Of a stretch of DNA of 13,159 bases, positions 7,156 to 13,159 are shown piece after piece. A program made the position numbers and the translations under genes. Position 1 is the stretch's first letter. Each line of letters starts with the position of its first letter. Below the pieces are notes generated by a model that worked only from the letters and a program-made list of their open reading frames with translations, was not told where the DNA came from and ran no database searches. Source of the stretch: Sulfurovum sp. (GTDB lineage: Bacteria; Campylobacterota; Campylobacteria; Campylobacterales; Sulfurovaceae); the NCBI GenBank assembly GCA_015661535.1, contig DQVY01000256.1, forward strand, positions 1 to 13,159. The letters are read 5' to 3'.

Positions 7156-8807
7156 TATTCTATGTCCTCTCTTGAAAATAGGTCTTCTCCGGGTAAAGGA
7201 GGTTTTGGTACCGGCTTGTCCATATAAAGAGATTGTGTAGGGAAAGCCAGATTAATACTTTCTTCCTCATGTATACGTCTTAAGATCTCTATAGTAATAG
7301 TACTTCTCAGTGTCATGGTTGCAAAAGAATTCGTAAGGTACCAGGCAGATATTTTAATACCATAAGGCTCTATATGGGTAAAGATACGCGGTTCAACATT
7401 GGTATTACGAATACCATACTGACTTCTGAGTTTGTTGAGTTGTTTTCTTGTAATGTCCGTGTATCCTTTGGAATACTTACGTGTGACATCTTTGGCAATA
7501 GAGTTTGCTTTTTGTACATCCGAGTCAAAAGTGATCACAAAATCGATACCATCCCATACTGTTTTCAACCCTGCATGCGAATAGTTTGAGATCATATCAG
7601 TGAAGATGAAATTGTTAGGTATAAATACCATACGCCCTGCTCTTCTGTTTACCATATAGGTTGTCAGTGTAATATCTTCATGCATGGTCATACGCAGCAA
7701 AGAGATATCGACAATATCTCCTACATACTCAACTCCGTCACGCACAAATTTTACCCTGTCACCTACATGTATTGCTCCGCCAAGCACAATGGTAGCCCAT
7801 CCCATTAAAGACATAAACCAATCTTTCATCGCAATGGCAATACCCGCAGAAGCGAACCCAAGAATGGTCACCAAATAGGAAACATTTTCAATATAGGCAA
7901 GCAATAATGTAAATATCAGTATGGTCATAAAAGAAATATTGAGTGCTTTGTTGATGATATAAAAACGGTCATTGTCTGACATATATCGCTTCACAAGGTG
8001 TTTGATAAGAAACAGAAGAAAGAAAAAGAAGAAAATAATCCCGCCGATCCCTAGAGATTTTTCTATTTCTCTGTCAACATCTGCCTTTAAATTGAGTTCT
8101 ATCTCATCAATTTTTTTGCTATACACATTTTGTGTGGTCTTAAAGATCTCGATAATAGGTTCAAAGGTTTTAATTTGATCTTTTGTATCAGCAAGTTCTT
8201 CTATATACTCCTGATTTGAAGGATCAAGTTTTACAAGTTCTTCTATGACAATTTTTTTGTCTTGGAATTTCTTTAATATATTTTGTAAAGATTCATACCT
8301 GTTAGCATACAGACGTTGGTCTGAACGTAACTTTTCTTTGTAAGAGAGTGCACCTATCACAGCAAAAGGGTTTTCTACCTGTGGTATATCTTCAATGTTT
8401 GGAGGGGTGAGAAATTGTTTGAAGGGGTCTTTTGCATACTCTTTAAGTAGTTGTAACTTATCGAGTAGTGTGACCTCTTCTCTTTTGTAGTTTTTGAGTA
8501 TTTTCTTTTGTTTACTGGTTAATTTTTTAAGGCTCTCTAGGTGTAAGATCTTTTCAAGAAGTGCTTTCTCTTCTTTTTTTAATTCATTATACGTATGGTA
8601 GTTACTATATATTTTAGACCAAATATTATTTTCTAAAAGTGCCTTCTCCAAGGCCTTTTTTTCTGCTATAAGTGAAAGCAACTTTGCTGATTTAGGTTGT
8701 TGTACTTGTCTATTCTCTATAGTTAGGTTCTGTTCCGATTTTGTATCGGCAACGGCACTAGAAGCAGTCAATATTGCCAATGCTACAAAGATATGTTTTA
8801 ATTTCAT
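7155..8807 (-). CDS. MscS-family mechanosensitive channel with long periplasmic coiled-coil region
   Basis: This 550-residue inner-membrane channel is expected to release solutes on osmotic downshock. It begins with a signal peptide (hydrophobic core 5-19, probable cut after Ala20 in SAVA-DT). Residues about 40-250 are rich in Lys, Glu and Leu and look like coiled coil in the periplasm. Membrane helices follow at about 253-270 and 289-306, then the pore helix 310-335 with GFASAGIAIAMKDW, which resembles the MscS TM3 pattern. The beta domain has IHVGDRVKF (346-354) and FIPNNFIF (395-402). It is nearly twice the length of E. coli MscS (286 residues), closer in style to the larger MscS relatives. 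The start overlaps the aroB stop by four bases (ATGA) and has GGAGAGG upstream. Ion preference and gating threshold cannot be read from sequence. Confidence 0.88.
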   Translation of the reverse strand: MKLKHIFVALAILTASSAVADTKSEQNLTIENRQVQQPKSAKLLSLIAEKKALEKALLENNIWSKIYSNYHTYNELKKEEKALLEKILHLESLKKLTSKQKKILKNYKREEVTLLDKLQLLKEYAKDPFKQFLTPPNIEDIPQVENPFAVIGALSYKEKLRSDQRLYANRYESLQNILKKFQDKKIVIEELVKLDPSNQEYIEELADTKDQIKTFEPIIEIFKTTQNVYSKKIDEIELNLKADVDREIEKSLGIGGIIFFFFFLLFLIKHLVKRYMSDNDRFYIINKALNISFMTILIFTLLLAYIENVSYLVTILGFASAGIAIAMKDWFMSLMGWATIVLGGAIHVGDRVKFVRDGVEYVGDIVDISLLRMTMHEDITLTTYMVNRRAGRMVFIPNNFIFTDMISNYSHAGLKTVWDGIDFVITFDSDVQKANSIAKDVTRKYSKGYTDITRKQLNKLRSQYGIRNTNVEPRIFTHIEPYGIKISAWYLTNSFATMTLRSTITIEILRRIHEEESINLAFPTQSLYMDKPVPKPPLPGEDLFSREDIE

Positions 8808-9856
8808 AGAACCTCTCCAAATTGGCCAAGGACTTTTTTAACCGTTTTTTCCTCTATGTCCGCGATCATTGTATGATTACCCATACCTTGAGGCAATATG
8901 AATTTAATGCTTCCTTTGGCAGATTTTTTATCTAAAAAGAAATGCTCATAAAAGTCATCAACATCTTTAATGACATAACTTGTTGGTAAAGATGACTTTT
9001 CCAGCAATGCCTTGACTTCATCTGCTTCTTCTTGGGTAAAGAGTCCCAACTCCACAGCTAAAGCATTTGCCATGATCATACCTATAGCCACAGCTTCACC
9101 ATGAAGGTAAGTCGTGTAGTTTGTTTCATTTTCAACCACATGACCAAAAGTATGTCCATAATTTAACACTGCCCTTATCCCTGCTTCTTTTTCATCTTGG
9201 TTTACAACCCAGGCTTTAAGTTCTACAGATTTACGTATCATCTCTTTAATGGTGTTGATATCACTAAGATCTGCTTCTTGCAGGTAAGAGAAAAAATCTT
9301 TGTTGAACATGACTGCCATCTTTACAACTTCTGCTACACCTGCTGCAAATTCACGTGGAGGCAAAGTCTCTAAAAAGGCAGGGTCAATATAGACAGCTTT
9401 AGGCTGATAAAAAGCACCAATAAGGTTTTTACCATACTTGTTGTTGACACCGGTTTTTCCCCCTACAGAAGCATCAACCTGAGAAAGCAGTGTTGTAGGG
9501 ATCTGTATAAAGTCTATACCTCTTTGGTACAAAGATGCAGTAAATCCGGTCATATCACCAATAACACCGCCACCAAAAGCAATGAGCAGAGATTTACGGT
9601 CTAATTTATGTTCAAAACATTCATTCAGTATATTCTCCACTGTTTCAAGTGTTTTATAACCTTCACCGTCAGGCACCGTAACAACATTTAGTTTTGTAGC
9701 GCTTAAAGAAGAGAGAAGCTTCTCTAAATGATGCCCTGCAACAGTGGGGTTTGTAACCACTACAACATTTGTATCAAAATGAAGCGGGGGCAAAACATCT
9801 ATGGTAATGTCATAGGTAACGGGTTGTGGCGGTACTAATTCTATAGGAACGATCAT
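8804..9856 (-). CDS. aroB: 3-dehydroquinate synthase
   Basis: This 350-residue cytosolic enzyme converts 3-deoxy-D-arabino-heptulosonate 7-phosphate to 3-dehydroquinate, the second step of the shikimate pathway, using NAD+ and a divalent metal. NAD-binding GGGVIGDMTGF spans 95-105 and PTTLLSQVDASVGGKTGVN spans 120-138. Metal ligands are Glu176 (GVAEVVK), His235 (NYGHTFGH) and His252 (LHGEAVAIGM). Length is normal and no key residue is missing. The start ATG has AAGG upstream at a long spacing. A weak -10 (TAAAAT at 9887-9892) could give independent transcription, since a hairpin separates it from the gene before. It is the first gene of the overlapped chain and shares four bases with the channel gene. 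Confidence 0.97.
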   Translation of the reverse strand: MIVPIELVPPQPVTYDITIDVLPPLHFDTNVVVVTNPTVAGHHLEKLLSSLSATKLNVVTVPDGEGYKTLETVENILNECFEHKLDRKSLLIAFGGGVIGDMTGFTASLYQRGIDFIQIPTTLLSQVDASVGGKTGVNNKYGKNLIGAFYQPKAVYIDPAFLETLPPREFAAGVAEVVKMAVMFNKDFFSYLQEADLSDINTIKEMIRKSVELKAWVVNQDEKEAGIRAVLNYGHTFGHVVENETNYTTYLHGEAVAIGMIMANALAVELGLFTQEEADEVKALLEKSSLPTSYVIKDVDDFYEHFFLDKKSAKGSIKFILPQGMGNHTMIADIEEKTVKKVLGQFGEVL

Positions 9857-9907
9857 CTCTTAAAACCTTGCGTTATAATTGGCTTTATTTTATCTTATTT
9901 GAGATTA

Positions 9908-9925
9908 AAGCGCTGTTAAGCGCTT
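9908..9925 (-). terminator. Small hairpin after the TrkA-like gene, possible terminator or attenuator
   Basis: A perfect 7-base inverted repeat, AAGCGCT and AGCGCTT with loop GTTA, begins three bases after the stop codon at 9928. On the minus strand it is followed by TTAATCTC, a weak T tract. It may reduce read-through from the TrkA-like gene into aroB rather than stop it fully. Confidence 0.45.
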
Positions 9926-9927
9926 CT

Positions 9928-11370
9928 TTATTCCTTAGTATGTACTTCAGAAAGTGCAAAAGGAACAAGCAGTTTAGGATGCTTTGTGGTGGTAAGTAAA
10001 AAATCTTGGATTTTAGATGAGATCAAGGCAATAAAACTGGCTGTATTGAGATGTTTTTCAAATGGAGCCACTAAAAGTATGGACTGCATCGTTGAAAGTT
10101 CACGTATGGGATTGGCAATTTTTTGTTCGATTTTCATCTCTATATTAAAGATATGTGTCAATGTCTCAAAATGCTCAATGATCATCTTTTTGCTCTCAAA
10201 GTCACCTTCAGGATCATAATCTCCAAGTATAAGTTCAAGTCCAAGCATATCTGATATATCAAATGCCGTAGAAGAGATAGACTCCATTTTTTCCTTTTCA
10301 CTCATAAGCACTACACTCTTTTCGATCTCAGACAAGTTTCTATCTCCAAAAAGATAGACCAATTTCTTTAGATCGTACAGCGTAGCTTTTAAGTTTTCAG
10401 CTTCAAAGGCAGGTATACTATTCATGATCAGGCCAATATTTTGTTCATAAATATCATACTCAATGACCTCTTTTAAACCTTCGTTTTTATAAGATATTGA
10501 CAGTGTGACCTGTTTTGATTCATACGCTTTTAAATTGTCAATGAGTGCAAAATCATTTGGATAGATAATACGTACAAAAAGTGATTTGTCTTCAAGTTTT
10601 TCTGTGAGAAAAATACTCTCTTTTAAGTATCGTAATACATTTTCCTTATCGTGTCTGAAGTCAAGAAGCAAATAAATATTTTTTCCAAAAGGTTCGGGAA
10701 AAAGACCTACTCTTCTGTTTATCGTTCTATACACGCCATCAAGTACCATGGGTTTACCCAAAATAAGCAAGGTGTCATTAGGACGGATCATTGTTGCAGC
10801 AGTAGGCAAAATCTGTGTTTCATCACGGTAAATGGCTGCTATTTTCCATTTGTTTTGACGTATAGACCCTATATGTCGATAGGCATAAGAACTCCCAAAA
10901 GGTATATGTACTTCCATAATTTCACCACGGCCAAGACCTACATTTTGAGCCACAAGCGGTACGTTGGGAAGCTGGTCATAAAGGTGTGCAGCAACAAGCG
11001 CTGCACTGTGTACGATCGTTATGTTTTCATACTCTTTTCCAATTTCTTCATTATCCCATTGATTGACAAGGACTACACGTACTTTTTGCTTGATAAGGGC
11101 TATATTCTTAAGCACGTAACGCACATCTTCCAGCTCTTCCATCACAACAAAAATATTTGAAAATTTTGTTGCAGCCATGATCCGTCCGAGTTTGGAAAAA
11201 CTTGTAGGGTCTTCATTGATCAGTGTGATGTTTTTTCCCATTTTAGGTGGTGTAGTCTCTTGTTTATAGCAGGTCACATAGTATTGGTTTTCAGCCACCC
11301 TGTTTTTACTCACCCAATCAATAAAATGTCTAGCAATAGTACCACTAGCCAAAATGAGAATATTTTTCAT
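9928..11370 (-). CDS. TrkA/RCK-like protein (COG3400-type), function unknown
   Basis: This is a 480-residue soluble protein. Residues 1 to about 130 look like a Rossmann TrkA-N fold, but the nucleotide loop reads ILILASGTIARHF, lacking the full GxGxxG. Residues about 145-210 form a TrkA-C (RCK_C) domain, with GEIMEVHIPFGS at its start and IRPNDTLLILG (196-205 region) at its end. The last 270 residues match nothing I recognise and have no membrane helix. TrkA-type domains usually gate potassium channels or transporters, but no such partner is in the window. The adjacent MscS-like channel gene suggests, weakly, an ion or osmotic link. The start is supported by AGGG about 6 bases upstream. It is transcribed divergently from tgt. 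The family seems common in Campylobacterota next to aroB; this is from memory. Confidence 0.75.
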   Translation of the reverse strand: MKNILILASGTIARHFIDWVSKNRVAENQYYVTCYKQETTPPKMGKNITLINEDPTSFSKLGRIMAATKFSNIFVVMEELEDVRYVLKNIALIKQKVRVVLVNQWDNEEIGKEYENITIVHSAALVAAHLYDQLPNVPLVAQNVGLGRGEIMEVHIPFGSSYAYRHIGSIRQNKWKIAAIYRDETQILPTAATMIRPNDTLLILGKPMVLDGVYRTINRRVGLFPEPFGKNIYLLLDFRHDKENVLRYLKESIFLTEKLEDKSLFVRIIYPNDFALIDNLKAYESKQVTLSISYKNEGLKEVIEYDIYEQNIGLIMNSIPAFEAENLKATLYDLKKLVYLFGDRNLSEIEKSVVLMSEKEKMESISSTAFDISDMLGLELILGDYDPEGDFESKKMIIEHFETLTHIFNIEMKIEQKIANPIRELSTMQSILLVAPFEKHLNTASFIALISSKIQDFLLTTTKHPKLLVPFALSEVHTKE

Positions 11371-11391
11371 TTATGCCCTATGAGATTTGGG

Positions 11392-11397
11392 TATAAT
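11392..11397 (+). promoter_or_regulatory. -10 box of the tgt promoter
   Basis: TATAAT sits in the context TTTGGGTATAATTGCC, a typical Campylobacterota sigma-70 -10 element. Transcription would start near 11403-11404, giving a leader of about 26 bases with AAAGGA and the ATG at 11430. It lies only 22 bases from the divergent TrkA-like start codon. Confidence 0.65.
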
Positions 11398-11418
11398 TGC
11401 CCAATTATTTTAAAGGAC

Positions 11419-11427
11419 ATTATAACA
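11419..11427 (-). promoter_or_regulatory. Extended -10 promoter of the TrkA-like gene
   Basis: The minus strand reads TGTTATAAT, a perfect extended -10. Transcription would begin near 11412 and give a leader of about 42 bases containing the AGGG site. It overlaps the leader and -10 of tgt, so the two promoters face across each other and may compete. Confidence 0.55.
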
Positions 11428-11429
11428 CA

Positions 11430-12548
11430 ATGCAATTTCAGATAGATAAAATGGATGGCAAAGCACGAGCCTGTACGATAAAAACGGCACATTCTACCAT
11501 CAAGACACCCGTTTTCATGCCTGTAGGGACTGTTGGTGCGGTAAAAACCTTAGATGCACTGGACTTGGCCACTTTCATACAACCAGATATTATTCTTGCC
11601 AATACCTACCACATGTATATTCGTCCCGGAGATGATGTGGTGGCAAAAATGGGCAAACTGCATGGTTTTACAAAATACCCCAAAAGTTTTTTAACAGACT
11701 CTGGCGGATTTCAGGCCTTTTCTCTCTCTAAAAATGTCAAAATAGACGAAGGCGGCATCACCTTTGCCTCTCATGTTGATGGATCAAAACACTATTTCAC
11801 CCCTAAAAAAGTGATAGACATACAACACAATTTAGGCTCTGATATCATGATGATCCTTGACGACCTTGTGGCACTTCCTGCAACCCAGGAACGTATCGCA
11901 GCAAGCATAGACCGTACCACTCGCTGGGCACAGGAATCCATTGATTACTTTAGAGAAAAGCAGCAAGAAGGTATTGGGGTAGATCAAAATATATTTGCTA
12001 TTATTCAAGGAGGCACCGACAACGCTTTTCGTGAAAAATCAGCCAAAGAACTCTGTGCCATGGACTATGACGGTTTTGCCATAGGCGGTCTGAGCGTAGG
12101 TGAAGCCAATCAAGATATGTACGATACGGTTGAGTGGACCACACAATTTATGCCTGAAGAGAAACCCCGCTATCTTATGGGTGTGGGTACACCAGAAGAT
12201 CTGGTAGAAAATGTATCACGGGGTATTGACATGTTTGACTGTGTCATGCCTACAAGAAATGCCAGGAATGGTACACTTTTTACAAGCTTTGGAAAAGTAA
12301 ACATCAAAAAAGCCTGCTACACCACAGATGAAGCTCCCTTGGATCCCGAGTGTGGGTGTATAGTTTGTAAAACCTACTCCAGAGCATATCTAAGACATCT
12401 TTACAGAGCAAGAGAACTCACCTATTTCAGACTGGGTACGATTCATAATCTCTATTATTACCTCGATCTTATGAAACAGATGAGAGAAGCCATTTTGGAA
12501 GATCAATTTGATACATTTAAAAGTGAATTTTATAAGAAACGTGCGTAG
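11430..12548 (+). CDS. tgt: tRNA-guanine(34) transglycosylase
   Basis: This 372-residue cytosolic enzyme exchanges guanine 34 in GUN anticodons (Asp, Asn, His, Tyr tRNAs) for preQ1, the step that commits tRNA to queuosine. Catalytic residues are in place: Asp90 (TDSGGFQ), GGLSVGE in the substrate pocket (219-225), and the nucleophile Asp270 (MFDCVMPTRNARNG). The zinc site is Cys308, Cys310, Cys313 (CGCIVC) and His339 (GTIHN). The frame could be opened at a TTG at 11397, but that codon overlaps the -10 box. The ATG at 11430 gives the family's usual opening (MQFQIDKMDGKAR) and has AAAGGA 12 bases upstream. No queuosine synthesis genes are nearby. Confidence 0.97.
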   Translation: MQFQIDKMDGKARACTIKTAHSTIKTPVFMPVGTVGAVKTLDALDLATFIQPDIILANTYHMYIRPGDDVVAKMGKLHGFTKYPKSFLTDSGGFQAFSLSKNVKIDEGGITFASHVDGSKHYFTPKKVIDIQHNLGSDIMMILDDLVALPATQERIAASIDRTTRWAQESIDYFREKQQEGIGVDQNIFAIIQGGTDNAFREKSAKELCAMDYDGFAIGGLSVGEANQDMYDTVEWTTQFMPEEKPRYLMGVGTPEDLVENVSRGIDMFDCVMPTRNARNGTLFTSFGKVNIKKACYTTDEAPLDPECGCIVCKTYSRAYLRHLYRARELTYFRLGTIHNLYYYLDLMKQMREAILEDQFDTFKSEFYKKRA

Positions 12549-12567
12549 GGTCGATACATTGCACGTT
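12538..12567. terminator. Possible bidirectional terminator between tgt and the converging gene
   Basis: Perfect 7-base arms AACGTGC (12538-12544) and GCACGTT (12561-12567) with a 16-base loop span both stop codons. On the plus strand the tail is ATTTAATCT; on the minus strand it is TCTTATAAAATT. The position between two converging genes is right, but the loop is long and the T tracts are weak. Confidence 0.4.
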
Positions 12568-13159
12568 ATTTAATCTCTAAAATAACAATCATGTTTCCAT
12601 CTTTATTATACATTTCTTTCACATTGGCGTCTAAAGAAGGTTTTCCGGTTATCAGTGCACCTTTTATTGTGTTGAAGACATGAAAAAAATCTTTATTAAA
12701 AGGGGCACGTATCTCTTTTAAATTTTTATTTTTGATCACAGAAACAATATCTTGTATACAATGCATATAATACATTTTATTCAGCTCTCGTTTGATTCTG
12801 TATTCACGCATGATCTCAATATTTTTGATCCAAACTTCTTTGTCTATTTCAGAGAGATCTTTTAAATCTTTTACAAATGCAATTTCATATGCTATTTTAT
12901 CTTCAAAACTATGACGCTCATCATCAATAGATTGTTCAAACGACTCTTCATACTTCTTCAAAATTTCATATAACTCGTCTTCAGCAAGTTTAATCGTTTC
13001 AAAATGATGAATATATGCTGATTTTTTATCATAGTCATTGTCGATATCTTTAAGGATCTCCAGGGCTGCACCAAGATATACATACTTATCTTCTTTGTCT
13101 TGCCTGTAAACAATACCATGATTTGAAATTTCCACTTTAGGACCTACATAGGATAAATC
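12566..13159 (-). CDS. Conserved-looking protein of unknown function, probably partial at the right edge
   Basis: The frame stays open to the window edge (upstream codons read DLSYVGPK), so the true start is probably outside. A GTG at 13135 with AGG 7 bases upstream is the only start codon inside and would give 189 residues. I do not recognise the family. The visible protein is highly charged and mostly helical, with many Lys, Glu and Asp. Its middle (about 50-115 from the GTG) could form coiled coil. A segment, NKMYYMHCIQDIVSVIKNKN, precedes a stretch with INxPF-like spacing (IRAPFNKDFFHVFNTIKGAL). No membrane helix, signal peptide or metal motif is seen in this part. It converges on tgt with 17 bases between stop codons, so it belongs to a separate unit. 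No function is proposed. Confidence 0.7.
   Translation of the reverse strand, partial: DLSYVGPKVEISNHGIVYRQDKEDKYVYLGAALEILKDIDNDYDKKSAYIHHFETIKLAEDELYEILKKYEESFEQSIDDERHSFEDKIAYEIAFVKDLKDLSEIDKEVWIKNIEIMREYRIKRELNKMYYMHCIQDIVSVIKNKNLKEIRAPFNKDFFHVFNTIKGALITGKPSLDANVKEMYNKDGNMIVILEIK

Noticed and set aside
222..7345. GGTACC appears about seven times, roughly three times the number expected from composition
   Set aside because: The counts are small, most sites are inside coding sequence, and there is no regular spacing; this is not evidence of a system.
9872..9877. TATAAC as a -10 box for aroB
   Set aside because: It would start transcription about nine bases from the ATG and cut into the ribosome-binding site.
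10651..11160. 169-codon plus-strand open frame opposite the TrkA-like gene
   Set aside because: The opposite strand encodes a recognisable RCK_C domain, and this frame is rich in Tyr, His and Cys in a shadow-like manner.

Overview
The window reads as ordinary chromosome of a Campylobacterota (former epsilonproteobacteria) member, most likely a marine sulfur-oxidising genus such as Sulfurovum or Sulfurimonas. The reasons are the AT-rich base composition, TATAAT-type -10 boxes without clear -35 boxes, tightly overlapped genes, and the gene order tgt / TrkA-like protein / aroB / MscS-like channel / mtaB / FtsH-like protein / bioV. I remember this order, wholly or in part, from Helicobacter and Campylobacter genomes. 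The genus is inference; no rRNA or other marker is present.

Layout, left to right. Positions 1-404 (minus) hold the N-terminal part of a membrane protein that runs off the left edge and looks like the sensor region of a class III adenylate/guanylate cyclase. Next, all on the minus strand, come a short-chain dehydrogenase (474-1289), a Tat-type lipoprotein multicopper oxidase (1366-2790) and an AqpZ-type aquaporin (2950-3645) that has its own terminator and probable promoter. From 11370 down to 3742, also minus, lies a chain of six genes: a TrkA/RCK-like protein, then aroB, a large MscS-family channel, mtaB, a membrane AAA+ FtsH paralog and bioV. From aroB to bioV each gene overlaps the next by 1 to 26 bases, so these five are very likely co-transcribed and translationally coupled. 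A small hairpin separates the TrkA-like gene from aroB. On the plus strand tgt (11430-12548) is transcribed divergently from the TrkA-like gene, with overlapping promoters in between. A gene of unknown function (12566 to the right edge, minus) converges on tgt.

The chain mixes housekeeping steps: shikimate synthesis (AroB), pimelate release for biotin (BioV), two tRNA anticodon-loop modifications (MtaB for ms2t6A37, Tgt for queuosine at position 34) and two membrane proteins of osmotic or quality-control type. The genes share transcription rather than one pathway. The left block looks accessory: copper handling, water transport and a signalling protein.

The most notable observation is that the FtsH paralog has lost all three key residues of its zinc protease motif while keeping an intact ATPase. 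The second is a perfect 16-base repeat that duplicates the ribosome-binding site and start codon of aqpZ 78 bases upstream. I found no CRISPR array, transposon, tRNA, rRNA or phage signal, and no clearly new multi-gene system.
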